Below the pieces are notes generated by a model that saw only the letters and a list, made by a program, of their open reading frames with translations, was not told the origin of the DNA and made no database searches. The translations under genes and the position numbers were made by a program. From Nocardia xishanensis NBRC 101358 (lineage in GTDB: Bacteria; Actinomycetota; Actinomycetes; Mycobacteriales; Mycobacteriaceae), in contig NZ_BDCF01000016.1 in assembly GCF_001613365.1 (NCBI RefSeq), forward strand, positions 100,040-164,039: a stretch of 64,000 nt of DNA. Reading direction: 5' to 3'. Below are positions 7,866-15,956 of this stretch, one piece after another (the stretch's first letter is position 1; each line of letters starts with the position of its first letter).

Positions 7866-8528
7866 ATGCCTGCCACCAATCTCACGGCGCTCAAGTCCGC
7901 TCAGCGTTCGCTGCTGCTCAAGCCGCTCGACGCCGCCGTGTTCCTCGCGCCCTGGTACACCGCCGCGCCGACGGCGTTCACCGATGCCAGCGGCGCGCTG
8001 CAGACGCTACCCGCGGCTTTCAAGCCGGTCGGGCTGATCGACAAGAAGACCGGTGTGGCCTTCGCCCGCGGTATCACCGCGGCGCCGATCGAGGCCTACG
8101 GTGAACTGCAGCCGGTGCGCAACGACATCACCAGCGACATCACCACCATCGAGTTCCAGCCGCAGCAGACCACCGCGCTGACCCTCGAGCTGACCACCAG
8201 CGCGAACCTGGCCCAGGTCAAGTCGAACGCCACCTCCGGTGAGGTGTTCTTCCCGCAGCCCGCCTCGGAGCAGATCACCTACTACTCGGCGATCATCATC
8301 GGCAAGGACGGCAATGACGCCGAACCGATCTACGTGTTCAAGGTGCTGCCGAAGGTCGCCGTCAGCAAGTTCGGCGGCGAGCAGTGGAACCCCACCGAGG
8401 TGCTGGCGCAGAAGCTGACCATGGTCGCGTTCAAGGACGACACCGCAGGCTACGCCGTCGCGCACGGCTTCGGCGGCCTCGGCTGGAAGAAGATCGTCGC
8501 CCAGACCGGCATCGCCCCCGCGGCGTGA
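7866..8528 (+). CDS. Major tail tube protein
   Basis: The 220-residue protein starts at ATG 7866 (GGAG seven bases upstream). It is rich in beta-strand-like Thr/Val stretches (DITTIEFQPQQTTALTLELT) and has the phage tail-tube pattern of a conserved N-terminal block (NLTALKSAQRSLLLKPLDAAVFLAP) and a Gly-rich ending (GYAVAHGFGGLGWKKI). It would polymerise as hexameric rings to form the non-contractile tube. It lies between the tail terminator and the G/GT chaperones, the standard siphovirus order. Confidence 0.75.
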   Translation: MPATNLTALKSAQRSLLLKPLDAAVFLAPWYTAAPTAFTDASGALQTLPAAFKPVGLIDKKTGVAFARGITAAPIEAYGELQPVRNDITSDITTIEFQPQQTTALTLELTTSANLAQVKSNATSGEVFFPQPASEQITYYSAIIIGKDGNDAEPIYVFKVLPKVAVSKFGGEQWNPTEVLAQKLTMVAFKDDTAGYAVAHGFGGLGWKKIVAQTGIAPAA

Positions 8529-8666
8529 CGCCGCTCGTCGCAGCGCGAATTCTCCCTTGATCACCCAGGTTCCGGCCTGGGCGTGGGGCGTGTCATGTGT
8601 CTCCGGTCATGGCACGCCCCACACCATTTCCTGTCCATATTTCCGGAGAAGAAAGCGGGTCCACCA

Positions 8667-8834
8667 GTGTCCGCCATCCCCACCGAATTCCCCGTCACGA
8701 TGACCGACGGCGAGAACGACTACATCGTCTCCAGCGCCACCGAGTACGTCAACGCCGTCTACAAGCTCGGCCACGCACTGAAGGCCGAAGCCGCGGACGA
8801 GACCGCGCGCCGCCGCTCGGCCAAGTCCAAGTAA
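8667..8834 (+). CDS. Small tail-locus protein
   Basis: The protein has 55 residues from GTG 8667, or 44 from ATG 8700. Neither start has an ideal Shine-Dalgarno; GGAGAAGAAAG at 8645 is distant. It has an acidic beta segment (MTDGENDYIVSSATEYVNAV) and a basic helical tail. The spot between the major tail and chaperone genes is often occupied by a small protein in actinophages. A hairpin at 8583-8622 precedes it. The function is unknown. Confidence 0.5.
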   Translation: MSAIPTEFPVTMTDGENDYIVSSATEYVNAVYKLGHALKAEAADETARRRSAKSK

Positions 8835-8858
8835 CACCACACAACCCGGAGATCACTC

Positions 8859-9191
8859 ATGGCTACCACACCCGAAGCGGCCGACAAGGCCGAGGCCGGC
8901 GGACGATTCTACGAGCTCCAGCAGGAACTCGCCCCGCGCAGACGCGGGCCCTACCGACTGACCGACGACATCGCTATCCCGCCCGTAACCCGGGGCCAGC
9001 TGCTGGCCCTGCGACGGACCCAGAACGACGACGAGCAGATGACCATCGTGCTGGGCGACCAGTACGAGGCCGTCGAAGCGCTGTTCGCCGAGCGGCCGCT
9101 GGACGAGTGGTACGCCTTCCAACGCGATCTATACGCCCACCTTTTCGGTCAGGGCTCCTCGGAGCTGCCGGGGGGATCGCAGGGCTCGTAG
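8859..9191 (+). CDS. Tail assembly chaperone G
   Basis: The unshifted product has 110 residues. It has the usual chaperone features: small, acidic, helical (QLLALRRTQNDDEQMTIVLG, YEAVEALFAERPLDEWYAFQ). In lambda-like phages the G protein coats the tape measure before tube polymerisation. Near its 3' end is the heptamer GGGGGGA in the correct reading phase, which yields the longer GT product. Confidence 0.8.
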   Translation: MATTPEAADKAEAGGRFYELQQELAPRRRGPYRLTDDIAIPPVTRGQLLALRRTQNDDEQMTIVLGDQYEAVEALFAERPLDEWYAFQRDLYAHLFGQGSSELPGGSQGS

Positions 9192-9667
9192 AGTTCTGGG
9201 AACGTTTTGGTGCCGCGCTCGACTACGACTTGCTCGAGCGCGGCATCGACGTCCGGGACTGCTTCGGGCCCACCTCGATTCGCACGCGCGACTGGCGCAC
9301 CATCTGGACGTTCAAAGACCGGCTGCCGCACGGTTCACAGTATCGTTCGGCGCTGTCGATGGACCGCGAACTCGCCGAACAGATGGTCATCGCCGAAGAA
9401 GCGGCCGACCTCTACGAGGACGAATCGGCGAGGCCTGCTGGACCTACGCCCGAGGGCTACACGATCGATACCTACCTGCTTCTGTCGATCATCGATGCCC
9501 TGCAAGGCGTGCAAGCCGCGATTATCGCAGCTGCAGGCGGCGACCCGCCTGCCATCCGCCCCATGCCCCGCCCCGTCACCGCGGCGGATCAGGTACGCGA
9601 CGAACATCGCGATCGCTCTATGCAAAACCTCATTGACCAATTCACCGCATACACCTGGGAGGACTGA
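8859..9667 (+). CDS. Tail assembly chaperone GT (by -1 frameshift)
   Basis: A -1 slip at 9170-9176 joins the 106-codon G part to a 163-residue T part that begins IAGLVEFWERFGAALDYDLL. The T region has the typical conserved WRTIWTFKDRLP motif and a helical C-terminus. The predicted fusion is about 269 residues. In siphophages the G:GT ratio set by this slip is required for tail assembly, so retention of the site argues that the tail module is under selection. The T stop overlaps the next ATG (TGATG). Confidence 0.8.
9170..9176 (+). other. Programmed -1 frameshift slippery site GGGGGGA
   Basis: The sequence is phased as G GGG GGA in the G frame (codons CCG GGG GGA). After slipping -1 the next codon is ATC, and the frame stays open to 9667. 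The G frame stops only 15 nt later, at 9189-9191. This is the canonical X XXY YYZ arrangement. Confidence 0.85.
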
Positions 9668-10056
9668 TGATCTTCTCGGCAATCTTGCCCGCTCAGGCGG
9701 CCGGTGGCGCGGACGCCACGGTCCTGGCCGGCGTCTATTCCCCCGGCTTTTACAGTGGCGACACCATCACGGATGTCGAACTGGTTGCCCCACCCGGCTA
9801 TTCGGCCATCACCGGAGCGGCAACCAACAATGTGACCGTCTCGGTTCGCCACATTCGCAATGGCACGGTCCTGCGGACTTTCGCTGCCGTTACCACAACA
9901 GAGGGCACGAACCTGGTCCCCGAATCTCCGATCTCCATCCCGATCACGGCGCAGCCGGTCCTGCTGATGGGTGACGTGATCGACGTGCAGATGCACCAGA
10001 ACGGGGCCGGCCAGGCAGTCGGAACCGGACTGACCGTCTACGTATTCGTCAGCTGA
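9667..10056 (+). CDS. Tail-locus beta-rich protein of unknown function
   Basis: The 129-residue protein starts with ATG overlapping the GT stop by 1 nt. It is rich in beta-strand-like sequence (GDTITDVELVAPPGYSAITG, VSVRHIRNGTVLRTF), with no charged enzyme motif and no signal peptide. It resembles an immunoglobulin-like or decoration domain more than an enzyme. Translational coupling to GT suggests it is a tail component. Confidence 0.55.
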   Translation: MIFSAILPAQAAGGADATVLAGVYSPGFYSGDTITDVELVAPPGYSAITGAATNNVTVSVRHIRNGTVLRTFAAVTTTEGTNLVPESPISIPITAQPVLLMGDVIDVQMHQNGAGQAVGTGLTVYVFVS

Positions 10057-10075
10057 ACGGAGTCCGAAGCTTCGC

Positions 10076-10846
10076 TCATTCGCATCTCAGATGGCTCATA
10101 CCGATTGTCACCACGGTGACCGAGCCTTCCGGTGCGCCCTCGGGCCAGCCGGTGGCTGAAGCCCCGTGCTGCGGACCGGGCGTTCTCGTTGTGAGATCAA
10201 TGGTTTCGACTGCACGGTCGAGCCACCATCCCGTGTTCCTACACATGTCCCATCCGCGGCCGTCGCTACCGCTCGAATACAACTCGAGTGGCAATCCGCG
10301 GGAGTCCCGTAGATGCTGCAGCAGGCGGTCGGCGACGCCGCTATCGGGCGTGCCGTCGGTACTGCCGATGGACAGGACGCGGTGGCACCACGGGCCTTGT
10401 CGCGATTCCGAGCACCAGGACGAATCCGCGAGCACCACAAGGCCATCGGGTAGTGGCAGCACCTGATCGGCGGCTGGCACCGGAACCGGTTTCCCGCCAT
10501 AGGACGGCGAGCCGTCCGACCAGATCCACAGCATGAGCAAGACACCGAGTGGGCTTGCCACACAGTAGAGAACGACGAGAGCGCCACCGAGCGCGGTGCG
10601 AAGTGAAGCCATGCCACCCGCTCCTCGGTCGGCGATCAGACCCGCCACCAGGATGACCGCGCTGGCCAGGGTCAGCAACACCTCGACGCTGTACTGGACG
10701 TCGCGCAGCGTCCAAGCGAGGAACGACACCACCAGTTGTGTCGCCGCGATCGCCGCCAGTGCGACGCCTACCCATAGGCGATACCGCGGCGACCGCGCCG
10801 CCAGCAGCCAGCACACCAACGGAATGACAAAGACCAGTCGTTCCAC
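10076..10846 (-). CDS. Membrane protein gene inserted on the opposite strand
   Basis: The 256-residue protein has about four N-terminal membrane helices (LVFVIPLVCWLLAA; VALAAIAATQLVVSFLAW; VLLTLASAVILVAGLIA; ALGGALVVLYCVASPLGVLL) and an external C-terminal domain of about 135 residues. That domain has several cysteines (WCSES, PWCH, DMCRN, LRCE) that could form disulfides. It interrupts the tail operon exactly between GT and the tape-measure-like gene and is transcribed against it, as expected for a moron or acquired host gene. No family was recognised. Confidence 0.6.
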   Translation of the reverse strand: MERLVFVIPLVCWLLAARSPRYRLWVGVALAAIAATQLVVSFLAWTLRDVQYSVEVLLTLASAVILVAGLIADRGAGGMASLRTALGGALVVLYCVASPLGVLLMLWIWSDGSPSYGGKPVPVPAADQVLPLPDGLVVLADSSWCSESRQGPWCHRVLSIGSTDGTPDSGVADRLLQHLRDSRGLPLELYSSGSDGRGWDMCRNTGWWLDRAVETIDLTTRTPGPQHGASATGWPEGAPEGSVTVVTIGMSHLRCE

Positions 10847-10930
10847 GCGGCCAGCCTAGCCGCAGCCGCATTCGACCGCCCATCTGACTGATCTCGTTGT
10901 TGCGCGGTGGATTCCGTGAGGAGGAAAGCT

Positions 10931-12793
10931 ATGAGTAGTACGTGGGACACGCCGCCGCCGAGTTTCGACAAGAAGCCGGACCAGAGCAAGGTGGACGGGC
11001 TCCGGCCGGGGCAGCGCACGCTGGTCTGGGATGCGGTGATCAGCGGTTCGATGGCTGGGGTCGATCCGCGCTTGGTGCTGGCTATCGCGCTGGAGGAAGC
11101 GGCAGACCAGCACGATGACGATGGAACGCTGCACGATTTGAATCAGTGGGGGAAGGGCCGGACCCCGTGGATCGGCAGGATGACCAACCCGGCCGGCTGG
11201 TCTCTGGGCATTACCAACATCAAAGAGCGCACCTTCGAAAAAGTCAAAGAGAAATATCCCAGCGTATTTCATGATCACGAATGGTCCGACCTCGCGAACG
11301 ACGACACTCTGGCTGTTCGTACTACCGCCTACTATCTCAAGTACTTGCAGGAAACGTATGCCGGCGCGATGCCGGACGAAGTCAAGCGGAACTATACCCT
11401 GAATCAATTCTTGGCCTCGGCGTACAATGCGGAGTTCGATGCCGATGGCGATAACAATGTGTTGGAGTGGGTCAAAAACAAGGACCTCGGGCAAGGGGAT
11501 TCGAGGGGCTATCGAGATCGCGTCAAGGACAAGCAGTGGCAGCGTGCCGAGTCCTTGCTATCGACGATGTGGACTTGGAAGGACCACTCTGGCATCCGGC
11601 CGATCAGCACAACGCTGGATTCGCCGGATCAACCTGCCGCGCTGCTGAACTCGTGGCTGAATACCGGTGCTTCGATCCTCGATTCGATTCTGCGCCCCGC
11701 GCGGGGCGCCGTGCCGATCGCTGGTGGCATGGACCCGAACCCGAATCGTCAGACGGCGGTGAAATATGCCGATGACTGGGCGATCATGAGCAACTGGGAG
11801 TATCCGAACTACGATGCGAGCGGCGGCGACTGCACGAGCTTCGCGTCACAGGTTTTGCACGCCGGAGGTTTTCAGTTCGATCCCTCGCGGGCCGACGACA
11901 GCTTCGCGGTGACCGACCGCTGGCATCCCTACAACCGGAAATACAACCACATCGGCACTGAGGCGCAGCATGAAGCAGGTGATTCGGCGCCGCGTCCCTG
12001 GCTGAATGTCCAAGGGTTGTACAGCTATATCGCCAACGGATACGGGAATACGAACGGTGGGCCGACGGGAACGCGGCTGGCGCCGATCAGCGTCAACCCG
12101 ATCACCGGGAATCCCGATCCCAACGCGTTGACCAATGCCGGACTGCGTCCCGGTGACTTGGTATTCGTCAGTTTCGGCGAGAAGAACAAGGACGGGTCCC
12201 CGCTCCTCAGCCACACCATGGTCTACGCCGGCCACGGCAATGCGCGGCAGCGTATCGGTGAGGATGAAAACGGCAACCCGAGGTACCAGTACTTCGAGGA
12301 CGCCGATTTCGTCGACTACCACAGCAGCAATGTCTACCACGGGTTCTGGGCCATCCCCAAGGTCGACGAGGACACGGAGAAGGTCGTTACGGACCGGACG
12401 GTCACTTACTACCCCGTGCGCATGAACTACCCCGGCGACGCGCAATATCCCGTCCAGCGAGCGGCGGGCGGTGACATCAGAGGTCCCGGTTCGTCCATCG
12501 GCGACAAGATTCCGGCGTGGCTGTCCGACGGCGAGTTCGTCATGAACGCACGCTCGACATCGGTGAACCGTCCATTCCTGCAGGCACTCAACGCTGACCC
12601 GTTCTTCCTGCAGAAGATGCTCGTGCAGCGGGATGCTGCCGCGGCGGCGAGAGCCAATGCGAATGCCGGCGGGTACGCGCCGGCGGCCGGCGGTGGGGCC
12701 GCGACCGTGAACATTTCCATGTCGAGTTCCGAGGACATTGTGGCGCGGTTGAAGGTGCTGTCGACGCAATGGGAGCTGATGAATTCCAGGTAG
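10931..12793 (+). CDS. Compact tape-measure-like protein with two wall-hydrolase-like domains
   Basis: The 620-residue protein starts at ATG 10931 after GAGGAGGA. Residues about 20-215 form a helical lysozyme/transglycosylase-like domain (VDPRLVLAIALEEAA, then WSLGITNIKERTF, RTTAYYLKYLQ). Residues about 280-470 match the Amidase_6 / papain-like pattern, with a catalytic-type Cys in GGDCTSFASQVLHAGG and His in LSHTMVYAGHG. Residues about 515-560 carry the tape-measure C-terminal signature (AAGGDIRGPG, IPAWLSDGEFVMNARS, FLQAL). There is no long coiled-coil tape, so it is short for a siphophage tape measure. It probably sits in the tail lumen or tip and opens peptidoglycan. Confidence 0.7.
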   Translation: MSSTWDTPPPSFDKKPDQSKVDGLRPGQRTLVWDAVISGSMAGVDPRLVLAIALEEAADQHDDDGTLHDLNQWGKGRTPWIGRMTNPAGWSLGITNIKERTFEKVKEKYPSVFHDHEWSDLANDDTLAVRTTAYYLKYLQETYAGAMPDEVKRNYTLNQFLASAYNAEFDADGDNNVLEWVKNKDLGQGDSRGYRDRVKDKQWQRAESLLSTMWTWKDHSGIRPISTTLDSPDQPAALLNSWLNTGASILDSILRPARGAVPIAGGMDPNPNRQTAVKYADDWAIMSNWEYPNYDASGGDCTSFASQVLHAGGFQFDPSRADDSFAVTDRWHPYNRKYNHIGTEAQHEAGDSAPRPWLNVQGLYSYIANGYGNTNGGPTGTRLAPISVNPITGNPDPNALTNAGLRPGDLVFVSFGEKNKDGSPLLSHTMVYAGHGNARQRIGEDENGNPRYQYFEDADFVDYHSSNVYHGFWAIPKVDEDTEKVVTDRTVTYYPVRMNYPGDAQYPVQRAAGGDIRGPGSSIGDKIPAWLSDGEFVMNARSTSVNRPFLQALNADPFFLQKMLVQRDAAAAARANANAGGYAPAAGGGAATVNISMSSSEDIVARLKVLSTQWELMNSR

Positions 12794-12871
12794 GCGGTAT
12801 CGACGCCTCCTGGTTCGAGATCGCCTGTCGGCGAGTCTATTTCAGATTTTCGAAAGAATTGAGGTGAGGTT

Positions 12872-13756
12872 GTGGCGTCGAATGCCGCGATGATCACGGT
12901 GACCGGAGTCGACGGATCGGTATGGACGATCGCCGGCCAGGGCAGCGGCCGTGAGGGTGTGGATTTGGCTACGTCGCCGAGCGGGCTGTACGACGCTCCG
13001 GTGACGACGATCTGGAACCAGTCGGCCTTCCAGATCGGCTCGTCGTTCGGTGGATACCGGACCAACAAGCGCGATGTCGTATTCGCGGTCAACGTCTTCG
13101 AAGCCGCGGGGCGGTCGTGGGAGGGAGTGGACTCCGCATGGCGCAAAGCATGGGCGTACGACCGGGATTCGACGCTGACGATCACGACCGACTTCGGAAC
13201 CCGGTCGCTGAAGCTCCGGATGTCCGAGCAGCCGGACTTCAAGCCGGACAAGGACCCGCATCTGCGGAGGCAGGGCAAGGTCGTGATGACCTGTGTCGCG
13301 GGCAATCCCTGGTGGGTGGAGTCGGATGTGACGAGCACGTGGACGTCGACCATCGACACCACGGGCGCGAACGTGAGCCAGCACGGCACCGTCAGCATCG
13401 CCAACCCGACCGATCAGCCGATGTGGCTGAAGTGGGTGTGCTCGGCGCCGGGCAAATGGACGCTGCCCGACTTCTCGTGGGGCGCGGTCGATCGTGACGA
13501 GGCGCGTGTCATCACGCTGCCTGCGACCGGTGCGGGGCAGGACTTGACGGTTGACACCGATCCGATGGAAGAGATGATCGTCGCGGCGGATCGCTCGCAG
13601 ATCTGGGCGTTGATGAACGGCGTCAGCTTCCTCTACCCGATGCCCGCGTACACCCCTGCCACCGATATTCCTGTGAAGGTGGCCGGCGCGCCGACCGGCG
13701 CTTCGGTGATGGTGGTGCAGCCGCGGAACTGGTCGCGTCCGTGGGGGTTGCAGTGA
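12872..13756 (+). CDS. Distal tail-like (Dit-type) minor tail protein
   Basis: The 294-residue protein starts at GTG 12872 with GAGGTGAGG upstream. It has the beta-rich composition and landmarks of actinophage distal tail proteins: an opening DGSVWTIAGQGSGREGVDLA, a central SWEGVDSAWRKAWAYDRDS region and LRRQGKVVMTCVAGNPWWVE. It would form the ring linking tube to tip. It follows the tape-measure gene directly and overlaps the next gene by 4 nt. Confidence 0.65.
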   Translation: MASNAAMITVTGVDGSVWTIAGQGSGREGVDLATSPSGLYDAPVTTIWNQSAFQIGSSFGGYRTNKRDVVFAVNVFEAAGRSWEGVDSAWRKAWAYDRDSTLTITTDFGTRSLKLRMSEQPDFKPDKDPHLRRQGKVVMTCVAGNPWWVESDVTSTWTSTIDTTGANVSQHGTVSIANPTDQPMWLKWVCSAPGKWTLPDFSWGAVDRDEARVITLPATGAGQDLTVDTDPMEEMIVAADRSQIWALMNGVSFLYPMPAYTPATDIPVKVAGAPTGASVMVVQPRNWSRPWGLQ

Positions 13757-15432
13757 CCACCGCGCTCGATCTGCCCGCACTCTACGCGGAGGCGCAGCTG
13801 GCCAAATCGACTCGCAAGCAGCAGCGCTACGCGCGACCGCTGGTGCGGCTGTGGGACGGTGACTGGAATCTGCGCGGCGTCTGCGGCGCGGAGATCAGCG
13901 CCGACTTCCGATGGGTGCTCAACCAGTCCGGTACCGGCTTGCTGGTGCTGCCTTACGACTACTACCTGGCCAAGTGGGCCGTGGACATCAACGGCCGCAC
14001 GAAGCAGAACGTGCACATCACCGTCGACAAGGACGGCGCGCGCTGGGACGGCCGGTTGGAGAAGGCGGTCATCAAGACCGACGACCACGGCGTCACGACG
14101 GTGGAGCTGCTGTTCATGCACTCCTATCAGGAACTCAAGCACATCTATTGCTGGTCGAATCCGTTTCTCCCTGCGGCGGTGCAGTTCCCGCGCGAGTTCC
14201 TGCTGGCCGGACCCGGTGTGTGGGTGCTCAAGACGGCACTGCACCTGAACCTGCTGCGATTGGAAACGGCGGGGTGGACACTGCCCGACGATCCCATGGA
14301 CGTCAGCAGCTGGGGGAACCTCGACCAGTCGAACTGGGCAGTGGTCGTGAAGCCCGGCGACTTCGTCTCCGATACGTCGGTGTGGACGATCTTCGGCTCC
14401 CGGTTCCGGAACTTTCACGAGGCCGCGGCAGGCACCTTGGAGACTGCGCAGCTGGCCGTCGTGACCCGGCGTTGGCTCCGCGGCGACCCGGCGCCGTGGC
14501 CGGGCGCAAACCTGCGGCACGGCTGCCTGGTGGTCGACATCGTCGACAAGTCGGGCTTCTGGACCGGCACAAGCACCGGTGGAAACATGTGGGACGGCCT
14601 GCAGCACACCATGCAGGTGCTCGACAACACCCTGCTCGACTACAGCCCGGACGTGCTGCCCGACCTGAACGCACCTGAGCTGTACAAGAATCCGGGATGG
14701 ATGGGGACGCTGCCGTCGAATCCCTGGGTGGTGTATCGGCAGAACGAGCACACCGGTATCCAGACTTCGCAGTTCGTGGTGAATCCGTCGTCGGCGGTGC
14801 AGATCCTCACCGGCGGTCACTCGATGCCCGGCGTGAACGAGGCGATCTCCTCGGCGATCCAGTTCGTCGGCATGGTCACCGCCGGTGCGCTCGGCGAGGT
14901 GCCGTTCGTCGGTCCCATCCTGGCGGGTGTCGCCAACGGTACGACCGCGGTGGTGGACACCATCGCGATGGCGCTGCTGTCCGACACGCTGTTGGCCTGG
15001 ATGGAGTTCAAATCGCCGCAGCGGGAGAATAATTCGGGCTGGTCGCACTACTACGAGCATTTCGAGAACAGCGCCGATCGCGCGTACACGCTCGGCTCGC
15101 TGCTCACCCTCGGTGAGGGTCTGTGGAAGACACGACGCCACTTCACCCACAAGTTCACCGTCGCGAACGGCGAACCGTATCTGATCGGCGATCAGGGCCA
15201 GGGGCACTTCTTCCTCGGCGACCGCGTCGGTTCCACCGTCAAGGGCATGCCCGAGGGCTCGATTTATGTCGACCAGGTCACCGAGCTCGAGCTCGCATGG
15301 TCGCGCACGGCCAGTCCCGCCTGGCAGATCACCATCGGTTCGGACCGCGATCACGACATGCCGTTCGCGAAGTCCATGCGGGTGGTCGCCGACATCGTCG
15401 ACGACATTCACGCTCTCGCCGTCCAGATGTGA
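13753..15432 (+). CDS. Large minor tail protein (Gp37-like baseplate or tip protein)
   Basis: GTG 13753 lies in the stop of the previous gene (GTGA), giving 559 residues. It resembles the ReqiPepy6 Gp37-like minor tail family: RPLVRLWDGDWNLRGVC near the start, FRWVLNQSGTGLLVLP, then LLFMHSYQELKHIY. A hydrophobic segment (IQFVGMVTAGALGEVPFVGPI, split around residues 360-385) could interact with the target envelope. C-terminal beta domains (GQGHFFLGDRVGS) are typical of tip hubs. Structural role and coupling support co-assembly. Confidence 0.65.
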   Translation: MTTALDLPALYAEAQLAKSTRKQQRYARPLVRLWDGDWNLRGVCGAEISADFRWVLNQSGTGLLVLPYDYYLAKWAVDINGRTKQNVHITVDKDGARWDGRLEKAVIKTDDHGVTTVELLFMHSYQELKHIYCWSNPFLPAAVQFPREFLLAGPGVWVLKTALHLNLLRLETAGWTLPDDPMDVSSWGNLDQSNWAVVVKPGDFVSDTSVWTIFGSRFRNFHEAAAGTLETAQLAVVTRRWLRGDPAPWPGANLRHGCLVVDIVDKSGFWTGTSTGGNMWDGLQHTMQVLDNTLLDYSPDVLPDLNAPELYKNPGWMGTLPSNPWVVYRQNEHTGIQTSQFVVNPSSAVQILTGGHSMPGVNEAISSAIQFVGMVTAGALGEVPFVGPILAGVANGTTAVVDTIAMALLSDTLLAWMEFKSPQRENNSGWSHYYEHFENSADRAYTLGSLLTLGEGLWKTRRHFTHKFTVANGEPYLIGDQGQGHFFLGDRVGSTVKGMPEGSIYVDQVTELELAWSRTASPAWQITIGSDRDHDMPFAKSMRVVADIVDDIHALAVQM

Positions 15433-15518
15433 TCCCGGCCGAGCTCGCCGCACCGCGGGCTCGGGACGGTCGAACAGGGCGGTCTCGCCAAATCTCATTT
15501 CTATTGCCGGAGAGAACT

Positions 15519-15956
15519 ATGCCTATTCCCTTGCACGAGGACTGCGATCCCAACGATCCGTACGACGCGTTCGTGTGGGCACTCGTCGGATTGCCCGGAC
15601 CGCGGAACTCGCCATTGCTGGTGCATCCCGACGTACTTCGTCAGTGGTCGAAACACCTCTGGGATCTCGGTTTTCGGCACTACGCCGACGAGCAGACCAA
15701 GGAATACATCCCGCCGGCGCGTGGCGTCACCCATTGGCTCAACGGCGCGGGCCAGTGGGCCGAGAAGGGCGCCCCCCGGCCGCCGGAGACCTCGGCCCCC
15801 GACGTGGCCCAGCTGACCCCGGACGAGCGGGCGGCGCTGGTGGAGCAGTTGCGCGAGTCGGGTGAGCTCAAGCATCTGGTCGATCCGCGCGAGCTCGACC
15901 TCAACCACGCGCAGGTCGGCGATGCCGAGAGTGCCGCGTCCGGTGGTGACAGATGA
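15519..15956 (+). CDS. Minor tail-associated protein (phage gene 29 / DUF2744-like)
   Basis: The 145-residue protein starts at ATG 15519 (GGAGAG upstream). The opening (PLHEDCDPNDPYDAFVWALV) and QWSKHLWDLGFRHY are typical of the actinophage family known as Phage_gene29 (DUF2744). The C-terminal part is acidic and helical (LTPDERAALVEQLRESG). It overlaps the adhesin start (ATGA). The precise role in the particle is unknown; the family is found among minor tail genes. Confidence 0.6.
   Translation: MPIPLHEDCDPNDPYDAFVWALVGLPGPRNSPLLVHPDVLRQWSKHLWDLGFRHYADEQTKEYIPPARGVTHWLNGAGQWAEKGAPRPPETSAPDVAQLTPDERAALVEQLRESGELKHLVDPRELDLNHAQVGDAESAASGGDR

Noticed and set aside
13633..15498. 621-residue minus-strand open frame
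   Set aside because: Mirror of the minor tail gene; composition is His/Arg/Val-rich without motifs, and the + frame is coupled to its neighbours.
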